Below, piece by piece: positions 17,008-25,475 of a DNA stretch of 56,120 nucleotides. The position numbers and the translations under genes were made by a program. Under the pieces are notes generated by a model. It searched no databases. It worked only from the letters and a program-made list of their open reading frames with translations, and was not told the DNA's origin. This DNA is from Ignavibacteriales bacterium (GTDB taxonomy: Bacteria > Bacteroidota > Ignavibacteria > Ignavibacteriales > Melioribacteraceae): positions 1 to 56,120 of the forward strand of contig JAIOYW010000023.1 in assembly GCA_021740915.1 (NCBI GenBank), written 5' to 3'. Numbering within the stretch: the first letter of the stretch is position 1; every line of letters begins with the position of its first letter.

Positions 17008-17386
17008 AAAGTTTTCCCTGATTTAATATTTAAATATAAGTAATTGCAATGTTAATTGCCGGAGCACGCATCATTGAGTCCATAGGGGAAAGCATGTAAC
17101 TGCCGGATATTCGTCCGGTTCATAAGTTTAATTGTATTGATTATATTCAGCCTGCAAAGATTCTTCTCCCAAAATACTTGATATTTGTAAAATTTTATTA
17201 TATGTTATTAGCGGATGGTAATTATATTAAGTGAGACTTGCAATGTCGATCTTAAAATTACTGTACAGGATATTTTTCAGTTCTCTCAAATCGCAACAGA
17301 ATCTCAGGAATGTTTTTTCCTGCGGAAATCCTTATTCGAATCCCTCTTTATATTTCTCAAATATTTATAATAAAACGAGGTTTATC
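17008..17386. other. Divergent intergenic region
   Basis: These 379 bases separate ridA (minus) from the lipoprotein gene (plus). They should contain both promoters. An in-frame extension of the lipoprotein frame starts at 17231, but it lacks a ribosome binding site and would bury the signal peptide. I see no further structure. Confidence 0.5.
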
Positions 17387-17992
17387 ATGAAAACGGCGCT
17401 GAAGTGCATTGCTGCGGCGGCATTTATCCTTTTTTCGTTTGCTGCCTGCGAGGAGGACTCCCCGACCTGCCCAAGTTACCAGACGACATCTTTCACATTC
17501 GCCAAAGCGGGGAATAAGTGGATTTACCGCACCACAGTTGACAGCCACACCGGCGAGGATGCCACAATGGAAATTACCCGGAATATGGGCGGCAATATAT
17601 TCGAAATTGTCTCCACTTTTCCCGGAAGTGAGTTTGGATCAGTTACACAGTACTGGTACATAAAGGATGATAAGTTCGGCATGAATTCGGACTCAGCCGG
17701 TACAACTATCGATATTATGTTCGATAAGAATACTCAGGAAGGAAGGATTTACTCGGCAGTTGTCCGCAATAATCCATTCCTCGATCCCGGTGACAGCATA
17801 TATTTTAACATGTTGAGTGTATGCACAAACGTGAGCGTACCGGCTGGCGCCTTCAACTGCTTCAGAGTTCGGATATGGTCGAATGATCCCGATAAAATGC
17901 CGGAAACTGATATCTACATCAATAAAAACTCAGGGATAATCAAGCAGTATAATGAATTTATGATCATGGAACTGGAATCGAAGAATTTCTGA
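17387..17992 (+). CDS. Lipoprotein of unknown function (paralogue A)
   Basis: The 201-residue lipoprotein has a signal peptide ending in lipobox FAAC near residue 20, followed by EEDSPTCP. The mature part is beta-rich: FTFAKAGNKWIYRTTVDSHT, then TMEITRNMGGNIFEIVSTFPGS, then VPAGAFNCFRVRIWSNDP and a C-terminal MELESKNF. ATG at 17387 was chosen because GAGG lies 6 bases upstream and the signal peptide starts there. The next gene encodes a paralogue with the same order of motifs, so the pair arose by duplication. The family is not recognised. The W-[IT]-Y-[RK] strand near the N-terminus resembles DUF-type lipoproteins seen in Ignavibacteria. Confidence 0.8.
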   Translation: MKTALKCIAAAAFILFSFAACEEDSPTCPSYQTTSFTFAKAGNKWIYRTTVDSHTGEDATMEITRNMGGNIFEIVSTFPGSEFGSVTQYWYIKDDKFGMNSDSAGTTIDIMFDKNTQEGRIYSAVVRNNPFLDPGDSIYFNMLSVCTNVSVPAGAFNCFRVRIWSNDPDKMPETDIYINKNSGIIKQYNEFMIMELESKNF

Positions 17993-18238
17993 CCGGGAAG
18001 CGGCTGTTTTTTGTTTATAATTATTATCCTGCCCTTTTGGATCAGGGGCAAAAGACTATTGCTAATTACATGTTTTCAGCATAAGTTTATTCATGCCTGA
18101 AAATAAACATTCGTTTGAAATTCTGTTTATGTCCCTGACTGCGGAATTTGTCTTTTATCTTAAACCGCCGGGCTATACTGTGTTCTCCAATTTTCACCAA
18201 ATAAATTCCCGCAATTCTTTTTCAATACGAGGCATAAT

Positions 18239-18841
18239 ATGAAAAAATCCGCAAACTCTTTTGTTCTGCTGATATTTATTTTCTCTTTGTTTATAGGATG
18301 TAAGGACGATCCTGTCAGCCCGGATCCAACATCAATGAATTTTACATTCGGAAAAGTCGGAAATAGATGGACTTATAAATCCACTACCAGTTCCCAGATA
18401 CGCGATGACATCACAATGGAGGTCACAAGATCAATGGGCAATTATGTTTATGAACTGATCTGGACTTTCCCGGGAAGTGATTTTAATACAATTCAACAGT
18501 TCTGGTACATTAACGGGGATAAGTTCGGATTGAATCCTGATTCCACAGGGGCAAACCCCGGGATGATAATGGACAATAAAACGGAACTTAACAAAACGTA
18601 TTCGACTGTTGTAACAGAGCATCCGTTTCTCAGTCCCGGCGATACGCTATATTTTCAACTGCTCAGCACAAATACATCCGCAACCGTTCCAGCAGGAACA
18701 TTCAACTGCCTGAAAACAAAAACGTGGTCGAATAATACGGAAGCTATGCCGGAAGTTCTCACGTATATCAGTCAGAATGCAGGAATCGTAAGGCAGTCAA
18801 ATCAGTTTATACTGCTGGAACTGATTTCCAAAAACTTTTAA
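18239..18841 (+). CDS. Lipoprotein of unknown function (paralogue B)
   Basis: The 200-residue lipoprotein has the lipobox FIGC near residue 21. Its mature part follows the preceding protein closely: FTFGKVGNRWTYKSTTSSQ, TMEVTRSMGNYVYELIWTFP, VPAGTFNCLKTKTWSNN, and the identical C-terminal SKNF. By eye roughly half of the residues match. Its own upstream region of 246 bases suggests a separate promoter from paralogue A. Function is unknown. Confidence 0.8.
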   Translation: MKKSANSFVLLIFIFSLFIGCKDDPVSPDPTSMNFTFGKVGNRWTYKSTTSSQIRDDITMEVTRSMGNYVYELIWTFPGSDFNTIQQFWYINGDKFGLNPDSTGANPGMIMDNKTELNKTYSTVVTEHPFLSPGDTLYFQLLSTNTSATVPAGTFNCLKTKTWSNNTEAMPEVLTYISQNAGIVRQSNQFILLELISKNF

Positions 18842-18894
18842 GGTAAATATTGAGGCTTTAAGGTTGTTTCGATACGTCCCTCCCTGCCGGCATT

Positions 18895-19827
18895 ACATGT
18901 TTGCATGATTAACAATTAATAATTATTCGGCAGGCAGGTAGCTTCAAAAACCTGCGTAGAGACATGCCATCCCTGCGAACCCCGCTTGGTGGGGGCAGGC
19001 AGGGGTGAGTTATCCCACACCACCACCACCCCGGTCACTTCGATACGATCCGCCCTGACCTAACCATAATCAAATTTTTATCGTGCTGGTGGGCGGATCA
19101 CTCAGTGACCTTACGGGTCATAAATAATCCTGCCAATCCTTCAATCCTATGAATCATGGTTCAGACATTTTTTTCTCAGAAGAACAGGTAAACCCCCTAT
19201 CATTTCAATACTTTCCGCCGCCCTGACCTAACCATATTCAAATTTTTATCGTGCTGGTGGGCGGATCACTCAGTGACCTTACGGGTCATAAATAATCCTG
19301 CCAATCCTTCAATCCTGTGAATCATGGTTCAGACATTTTTTCTCAGAAGAACAGGTAAACCCCCTATCATTTCAATACTTTCCGCCCCCCTGCCCTCACA
19401 TGTTTATATTATTAACTAATCACCATTAACAATTAATAATTATTCGGCGGGCAGGTAGCTTCAAAAACCTGCGTAGAGACATGCCCTTGCCCCGTTCGCG
19501 GGGATGGCATGTCTCTACAAACGCGTTTTCCATGTTTACCTTGCAAAGCCCGCGGGGCAGGCAGGGGTGAGTTATCCCACACAACCACCCCCCGGTCACT
19601 TCGATACGATCCGCCCTGACCTAACCATTGTCATATTCTTATCGTGCTGGTGGGCGGATCACTCAGTGACCTTAGGGGTCATAAATAATCCTGCCAATCC
19701 TTCAATCCTGTGAATCATGGTTCAGACATTTTTTTCTCAGAAGAACAGGTAAACCCCCTATCATTTCGAAAATTTCCGCCTCGCCAATCATTAAATGTTT
19801 GAATAATTAACCATTAACAATTAATTA
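18895..19827. repeat. Compound dispersed-repeat block (A1-B1-B2-A2-B3)
   Basis: This 0.9-kb block has no believable gene and is built from two repeat types. Unit A (18895-19049 and 19397-19610) contains TTAACAATTAATAATTATTC, CAGGTAGCTTCAAAAACCTG and GGCAGGCAGGGGTGAGTTAT. Unit B, about 168 bp, starts CCGCCCTGACCTAACCAT and ends near TTTCCGCC; it occurs at 19050-19217, 19218-19386 and 19611-19780 with few differences. A partial third A end (TTAACCATTAACAATTAATT) lies near 19805. The order A-B-B-A-B suggests tandem duplication of a larger block. It separates the lipoprotein pair from the nrf cluster. Confidence 0.9.
19473..19518. repeat. Long inverted repeat inside unit A2
   Basis: GTAGAGACATGCC (19473-19485) pairs with GGCATGTCTCTAC (19506-19518), 13 bp perfect. 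The loop itself holds CCCCG-TTCG-CGGGG. A1 keeps only the left arm, so the full hairpin is unique to A2. It resembles widely dispersed GTAGAGAC-type palindromes of bacteria. Confidence 0.8.
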
Positions 19828-21039
19828 TCAAAAGTTAACAACGGTCATTACATACGCCCAGGTTGCCATATCTTTGCCCCGGGTTTCTTCAAAAATTTCT
19901 CCGGCACTGAAGAATGAGAATCCGCTCTGGAAATTAACCGCTGTGTTGTAATTATATTTTAATGTGATATCAGTTTCCAGACCAAAATTCCTTGATGTTG
20001 CGCCCGTGAGAAGCACATAATCAGCATTGCCTGTAAAAAGGTGTGCATCGACTGATGCAGTGAATTTTTTGAATGGTGTGAATGAAAATCCACCATGAAT
20101 ATCGGTCAAACCCAGACCATAAGAATCGTTGGGAATATTAATGAAATAATCCATAAATCCGTGTGATTTGTGATTGCTTCCATACAGTTTTGAAAAAAGC
20201 TTATAATCCGTATCAGCGCCATTATCATCTCCGGAATAATAGTCGATACCGGCTTTAATTACAGGCTGTGCTTCCCCGCCGAAATTATATCTGGCATTAA
20301 AAGCGAAGAAAAATGCATTTATATCCTTCGGAGAAAGAGGAGCAGGTGTGATCTTACCCAACTGGAATGCGCCTTCAGTTTCATGAGAGAAATTACCGAG
20401 TTTTCCATTCACATAGAAACCAAGTGTAAGCCGGCTGAGATCGTCTGTCGGCAAACGTCTTTCCCAGTACAAGAATGGCTCGATTTTGTAATTTTCCACA
20501 AAATTCAGTTCTGAATGTACACCGACAAAATCAACATCGCCAATATCCCCGGGGAGCTGATTTTCAGCTAATCTCAGTCCGAAAATATGCAGGTCGAATT
20601 TTGCCCCTTTAACATCGAAAAGCAATCCGTCGAACGATCTGCTGACATTATTCCAGTCAGAAGCGCCTACGAATCTCTCGGAAGCAAAAGCAATGACCAT
20701 TCTGCCGCCATGTAAATTGACTGGCAGTCCGAACACGTCCTTTACTACAAAACGCGCCTGATGCAAATCCAGATTTTTTTCATTGGAAAGAGTGGAAGCC
20801 TCGGTGCCCGAAGTACGGGAATCCTGAATCTGAAAATAGACGCTAACGTCATTTACCGGGTTAAATGCAGCTCCTAACCTTGAACGCAGCGGAGCGAAAT
20901 TATACATTGCAGTGTTACTGTTAAAATCTTTTGCATCAAATTCAATTCTGCCTCTGATCTGTCCGTCGAACGTGACTTTATCCTGAGCGCCGATCAAAGA
21001 TGCCATAATAAGTATCAGATAAAAATAAGCGTATTTCAT
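19828..21039 (-). CDS. Alginate-export-like outer-membrane channel
   Basis: The 403-residue exported protein has a signal peptide (cleavage near LIGAQ) and then many amphipathic beta strands. It includes RMVIAFASERFVGASDWNNV followed by SRSFDGLLFDV, which is characteristic of alginate-export (AlgE-like) beta barrels, and it ends in YVMTVVNF with a terminal Phe. It is probably a diffusion channel of the outer membrane. It directly follows nrfA (49 bases) in the same orientation, so here it may let nitrite in or ammonium out and is unlikely to export alginate. That role is inference from position. Confidence 0.75.
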   Translation of the reverse strand: MKYAYFYLILIMASLIGAQDKVTFDGQIRGRIEFDAKDFNSNTAMYNFAPLRSRLGAAFNPVNDVSVYFQIQDSRTSGTEASTLSNEKNLDLHQARFVVKDVFGLPVNLHGGRMVIAFASERFVGASDWNNVSRSFDGLLFDVKGAKFDLHIFGLRLAENQLPGDIGDVDFVGVHSELNFVENYKIEPFLYWERRLPTDDLSRLTLGFYVNGKLGNFSHETEGAFQLGKITPAPLSPKDINAFFFAFNARYNFGGEAQPVIKAGIDYYSGDDNGADTDYKLFSKLYGSNHKSHGFMDYFINIPNDSYGLGLTDIHGGFSFTPFKKFTASVDAHLFTGNADYVLLTGATSRNFGLETDITLKYNYNTAVNFQSGFSFFSAGEIFEETRGKDMATWAYVMTVVNF

Positions 21040-21088
21040 TGTTGTTCTCTATTTGTTTTGTGAATTATCCTATAAAAAGCTGAGTTGA

Positions 21089-22576
21089 TCAATATTCAAT
21101 TAAAGTCCCCTGACGCTCTTTTGCGATCTTATCCCATTCTTTTGTCCTTGTATTCAGAAGATCCTGTTTATCCTTGCGGAGCTCATCCATTTTAAGCCCG
21201 ATAAGCGCCTGAGCTTTATCCTTTGTGCTGAAATCAGGAAGTGCAACCGGATATTGTTTACCGTGTTTTACGAGTATCAATGCAATTTCCTTGCGGGCAA
21301 GTTCAGCTTTCTGCAGGGAAGTTGAAATAACCCGTAAAGCTTCAACAGGCGAATGGAAACCAAGTCCGTTTGCTGCGGCAACCCAGTCCCATCTCCATTG
21401 AGCATGTCTTATAAATTGGAGGGCGGGTTTCATTTCATCTGCGGATGCGCCGGATTCCCATGCCATTTTTGCTTCGAGATGAGCGGCTGCGAGAGCTTTT
21501 TCGGTAAGCCTGCGTATCTCCTCAATTTTATCCTGTCTTTCATAAACATCGCCGATAAGATCACTTGTTTCTTCTCTGTGACAGACCTGGCAGGAATTCG
21601 CAACATTATTGAGCGGAGACTGAATATGATGATCGGTAAATTTCACTCCGCCTTCTGATTTGTAGGGCATATGGCAGTCGGCGCAGGAAACTCCCCTGTC
21701 TGCATGAACTCCCGTTTTATAAAGCTCAAAATCGGGATGCTGAGCTTTAAGCATCGGCGCTTTGCTAAGTGAGTGCGTCCAGTCGCTGAATTCAATTTCA
21801 TCATAATATTTCTCCATATCATCGGCAGTATAGCCTTTATCCCAGGGGAAAGTGAGATAATTATCCTTGCCTTTGAAATAATATTCAACGTGGCATTGCG
21901 CACATACGAGCGAGCGCATTTCCTGACGTGAAAAATCCTCCATTTTTTTACCCTGGCGTTCCATTGCTTCAACAAGCGCAGGGCGGCTGATTCTCAGGTC
22001 CATTGTTTTTGGATCGTGACAATCCTGGCAGCCGATCGGGTTAACGTGTTCCTGCCCTTTATCAATCCATTTACCTTTGTAATATTCAGCAACCCCGACT
22101 TCAGCCATTGTGCGGGGAACATCGGTGCTTTTGCATGACCAGCATGTGGCAGGCATCGGAGAGACTTTATTGCCTCCGGTTCTTAAAGTATTGCGGATAT
22201 CTTTTATTGCATGGGCATGACCTCTGCCCTGATTATAATCTTTCGAGAATCCATATCCAGCCCACATAACAACCAGCTCCGGATATTTCTCAAGATAATC
22301 GATCATTGCGGCGCCGCCATGCTTGCTGGCAAAATTCGTATCAAGCGTTTTTCTGTAGGATTCATACTCTCTTGGAAAATTCTCTCCCCAAACTTCATTC
22401 CGGGGTTCCCAGTCTGCAATCGGTTTGACCATCTGAAGCGTATAAGTTGCCTCATTCTTTCTCTCAACTATTGATGATGCAAATAAGCCGAGTAAAAACA
22501 CTATAACGGTAGTAGCTAAAAACAAGACCCAGCCGAGCCAGGGCTTCTGTCTGATTTTTTCCTGAATTGATGACAT
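21089..22576 (-). CDS. nrfA: Ammonia-forming cytochrome c nitrite reductase
   Basis: The 495-residue pentahaem enzyme reduces nitrite to ammonium with six electrons on the outer side of the membrane. It has the diagnostic catalytic haem motif CWSCK (residues 145-149) and four CxxCH motifs at 183, 225, 298 and 329. The expected catalytic residues are visible: Arg118 in RGHAHAI, Tyr232 in EYYF and His291 in VHADRG. An uncleaved-looking membrane segment (about 14-34) may anchor it beside NrfH. nrfH lies 20 bases upstream. The set is complete, so the enzyme is very probably active. Confidence 0.97.
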   Translation of the reverse strand: MSSIQEKIRQKPWLGWVLFLATTVIVFLLGLFASSIVERKNEATYTLQMVKPIADWEPRNEVWGENFPREYESYRKTLDTNFASKHGGAAMIDYLEKYPELVVMWAGYGFSKDYNQGRGHAHAIKDIRNTLRTGGNKVSPMPATCWSCKSTDVPRTMAEVGVAEYYKGKWIDKGQEHVNPIGCQDCHDPKTMDLRISRPALVEAMERQGKKMEDFSRQEMRSLVCAQCHVEYYFKGKDNYLTFPWDKGYTADDMEKYYDEIEFSDWTHSLSKAPMLKAQHPDFELYKTGVHADRGVSCADCHMPYKSEGGVKFTDHHIQSPLNNVANSCQVCHREETSDLIGDVYERQDKIEEIRRLTEKALAAAHLEAKMAWESGASADEMKPALQFIRHAQWRWDWVAAANGLGFHSPVEALRVISTSLQKAELARKEIALILVKHGKQYPVALPDFSTKDKAQALIGLKMDELRKDKQDLLNTRTKEWDKIAKERQGTLIEY

Positions 22577-22596
22577 GTTTAACCTCTATCTTTCAT

Positions 22597-23211
22597 TTAA
22601 TTTTTTTTTAATTCTTTTTTTATCCAGTCAGGTACTCTGGCAGTTTTATTTGCAATTCTGGCATTTGGGGTTGAAGCCAGACTATGAACCCTGCCGTGAG
22701 GTGTTTCACGATGACAATCCCAGCAGCGGGTTTCATCGTCATAATGAATAGTTTTGTTATTAATCGCTCTCAGGCTCAGAGGATGAATATAATTTTGATG
22801 ACACCTGATACAATTTTCCTGGACAACGTTTTTCCCGGCTTCTTTAATCCTTATAACCTGAGGTTCCATTCTGAAAGTGAACATAAAAGAATGGCGCAGC
22901 CCATCCTGAGCCTTAAAATAAAACTTGCTGAAGATGTTATCGTGCGGCACATGGCAATCATTACAGTTCGTTTTCTGACCATGGCTCGACCGTTCCCAGG
23001 TTGAAAATTCGGGGACCATCACGTGGCAGTTGATACATGCTGCGGGATCATCTGAGAGGTATGAGACAGCATTTGAGATGTAAAAAGTGCTAAGTCCCAG
23101 ACCTGTAAAAATTCCGAGAAGAATAAGTACAGGTGTCCGCCATTCAGGCGGAGGCGAAAAACGCCTGAAGAATCCGCCTCTCTCATTTACCGCTGATTTT
23201 TTTTCCTTCAT
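22597..23211 (-). CDS. nrfH: Tetrahaem quinol dehydrogenase NrfH
   Basis: The 204-residue NapC/NirT-type protein passes electrons from menaquinol to NrfA. It has one membrane anchor (about residues 26-48) and four CxxCH motifs at 59, 83, 134 and 163. The first is CINCHVM, with the Met that ligates haem 1 in NrfH (CxxCHxM). The protein is longer at the C-terminus (about 35 residues, RIANKTARVPDWIKKELKKN) than minimal NrfH. The gene overlaps the upstream NapH-like gene by 29 bases and lies just before nrfA. Confidence 0.95.
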   Translation of the reverse strand: MKEKKSAVNERGGFFRRFSPPPEWRTPVLILLGIFTGLGLSTFYISNAVSYLSDDPAACINCHVMVPEFSTWERSSHGQKTNCNDCHVPHDNIFSKFYFKAQDGLRHSFMFTFRMEPQVIRIKEAGKNVVQENCIRCHQNYIHPLSLRAINNKTIHYDDETRCWDCHRETPHGRVHSLASTPNARIANKTARVPDWIKKELKKN

Positions 23212-24292
23212 TCAGATTCCTTTCTTCTGATTTTTCGTTCAGTTCCTTTATTTCTCTGACACCTGTCGGGTGTCCGAGATTTTTTACATTATCTATATGG
23301 TGCAGATATTGGGGAGTGGAGATTGAATTGTGCCAGTTGCCGGAAATCATCCCAATTCCCGTTATTGAAATAAAAAGCATTATTATGCCAAGTGCAACTG
23401 TTATTTTGTTGATTTTTTTCTTCCTGATAACAGTGCTCATAAAGAGTGTGTCTTTCACGGGACATGCATCAACGCAGCTCATACAGGAAGAACATTCGTC
23501 GGAAATTACGGTTTTAACCTTATCCACTTTAATAAATGAGGGACAGGCTTTCGTACATAAACCGCAGTCGATACAGCTCAGCGGTTCTCTTTTGATCCTG
23601 GTAGGACTAACAAAATTCAAAATCCCGAGCAGTGCGCCATAAGGACAAAGATAACGGCACCAGAAATTTCGTATAAATATTGAAAGTACAAACAAAACCG
23701 AAATTACGATCAGACTGAAACGTGAAATTTCGGCAAAGAAATAGTACATCTTGATATCGGCAACTTTATTGTAATCACTATCGAGAAAAACTTTCAGAGC
23801 GAGCTCAGTCATAGTAAAAAATATAGCATATACAAAAAAAGCGAGAAGCAGATACTTAAGTGACCTTAGGGGATAATCGAGAAAGCGGGGAATTTTTAGG
23901 CGTCTTTTGAATAATCTGAGCCAGATTTTATCCCCGAAATCGCCGAGTGATTCCGAAAGAAATCCAACAGGGCATATCCAACTGCAAAATGATTTACCGA
24001 AAACGAGAGATACCCCGATAACAGCAAGGAGGATAAAAAAACCTGAAGGATGAACGCTGTGTATTTCACCCGAAATAAGAAAATAATAAACACTCATTAA
24101 GGCGCTTATCGGCAGAAATCCTTCTACTCCGGGAGGTCTTGAAGGGCTGCCGGAAACTCCTCCGGTTTCCAGGTATTTTACAAAAAGATGAAACTCAACA
24201 CCAATCCAGATGCATAGCAGAACAAAAGCAATCTGGGATATTGTCCGGTATATCTGTACCGGTTTATCTGTATTTTTAATTACTTTTTTCAC
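23183..24292 (-). CDS. NapH-like membrane polyferredoxin
   Basis: The 369-residue protein has about five membrane segments and two Fer4_5-type motifs on their ends (FCSWICPVG near residue 104 and CRYLCPYG near 212). Two cytoplasmic ferredoxin-type [4Fe-4S] motifs follow: CIDCGLCTKACP, then CSSCMSCVDACP. This matches NapH/CcoG-type quinol-linked iron-sulphur proteins. It is the first gene of the nrf operon and overlaps nrfH, so it probably feeds or regulates electron flow to NrfH/NrfA, or aids enzyme maturation. The last 40 residues form an unusual charged tail after the final membrane segment. Confidence 0.9.
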   Translation of the reverse strand: MKKVIKNTDKPVQIYRTISQIAFVLLCIWIGVEFHLFVKYLETGGVSGSPSRPPGVEGFLPISALMSVYYFLISGEIHSVHPSGFFILLAVIGVSLVFGKSFCSWICPVGFLSESLGDFGDKIWLRLFKRRLKIPRFLDYPLRSLKYLLLAFFVYAIFFTMTELALKVFLDSDYNKVADIKMYYFFAEISRFSLIVISVLFVLSIFIRNFWCRYLCPYGALLGILNFVSPTRIKREPLSCIDCGLCTKACPSFIKVDKVKTVISDECSSCMSCVDACPVKDTLFMSTVIRKKKINKITVALGIIMLFISITGIGMISGNWHNSISTPQYLHHIDNVKNLGHPTGVREIKELNEKSEERNLNEGKKISGK

Positions 24293-24506
24293 AATTTACC
24301 ACAATGAAGCTTTATAACCAGAATTTTTATACCGATTAAACTAAGAAATATTTTCACAACTATCAAGTGATTTAGTGCAGCGAAATTACTTGAGTGCATA
24401 AAATATTACTTGTATTTATAGCCCAAAGCATACTTTTCCCTTGCCGGAGAAATGTTAGTTTCGTAATTTTGTTAATCAGATTGTTCATTCTGTTTATGGA
24501 GTTAAA

Positions 24507-25346
24507 ATGTATAGAAAAATAATAGAAATAAATGAAGCAAAATGTGACGGCTGCGGAATTTGCGTTCCCGCCTGTGCAGAAGGCGCTTTACAGGTAATTG
24601 ACGGGAAAATCAGGCTTATCAGCGATTTCTTCTGCGATGGACTCGGCGCCTGTATTGGCGAATGTCCGCAGGGAGCTTTGCAGATTGTTGAGAGAGAAGC
24701 CGAACCATATAATGAATATAAAGTTATGGATTATATTGTAAAGGGCGGGCCAAATGTAATAAAGGCGCATCTTGAGCATATGCTGGACCATGGAGAAACC
24801 GGATTCTACAATGAAGCTCTGGATTACCTGAATACGATGAAAATTCCGATACCCGCTCACGGAGATGCAGATAAAAGCGGACATTCCTGCGGGTGCGCCG
24901 GAAGCGCCCACACCGAACTGGAGCAGAAGGAAAACAAATCACCGGGTTCAACAGACAGAACATCCCAACTGCGCCAGTGGCCCGTTCAGCTCCACCTTCT
25001 AAATCCGAATGCACAGGTATTCCGGGATTCCGATCTTCTTCTCGCTGCTGATTGCTGCGGATTTGCCTCCCCCACATTCCACAACGATTTCCTGAAAGGG
25101 AAAACTCTGGCTATTGCCTGCCCGAAACTCGACAGCAATAAACAAGTGTATCTGGATAAACTGATAACACTGATAAACTCAACGGAAATCCGCTCGCTTA
25201 CAGTTATGATAATGCAGGTGCCCTGCTGCGGGGGACTCTTTCAGCTTGCTAATCAGGCGCTCGAATTTTCGGAAAGAAAAATACCGCTCAAACTTATTAT
25301 GATAGGTGTCGAAGGAAATATTATTAAGGAAGTGGAGTACGAGTAA
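24507..25346 (+). CDS. 4Fe-4S ferredoxin-type protein divergent from the nrf operon
   Basis: The 279-residue cytoplasmic protein starts with one complete [4Fe-4S] motif (CDGCGICVPACAEGAL, residues 13-28). A second is incomplete (CDGLGACIGECPQGAL, CX5CX3CP, one Cys short). The C-terminal domain has extra cysteines in SCGCAG, ADCCGFA, CPKLD and PCCGG. I believe similar proteins are found beside anaerobic nitrogen or hybrid-cluster genes, but the function is not established. The gene is divergent from the nrf operon across 214 bases. That region probably holds shared redox or nitrite control, although I found no clear FNR-type box. Confidence 0.8.
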   Translation: MYRKIIEINEAKCDGCGICVPACAEGALQVIDGKIRLISDFFCDGLGACIGECPQGALQIVEREAEPYNEYKVMDYIVKGGPNVIKAHLEHMLDHGETGFYNEALDYLNTMKIPIPAHGDADKSGHSCGCAGSAHTELEQKENKSPGSTDRTSQLRQWPVQLHLLNPNAQVFRDSDLLLAADCCGFASPTFHNDFLKGKTLAIACPKLDSNKQVYLDKLITLINSTEIRSLTVMIMQVPCCGGLFQLANQALEFSERKIPLKLIMIGVEGNIIKEVEYE

Positions 25347-25475
25347 GCGGCATTTGCAAATATGGAGAATATTGTTTATAAAAATAAAACATTTGATACT
25401 ATATTTAGTAAATTTTAATTATGTTAAACTAACTGCAACACAAAAAATATTTCATAAATTTCACAAGAAGGGAAC

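Noticed and set aside
17231-17386. N-terminal extension of lipoprotein A from 17231
   Set aside because: It would add 52 residues before a complete lipoprotein signal peptide, while a good GAGG site precedes ATG at 17387.
19504-19713. 69-residue open frame containing LAKPAGQAG
   Set aside because: It lies wholly in the compound repeat block, begins in the arm of a hairpin and encodes repeat sequence.
24293-24506. FNR/CRP-type box in the nrf divergent promoter
   Set aside because: No sequence close enough to TTGATnnnnATCAA was found; ATCAAGTGAT near 24362 is only a partial match.
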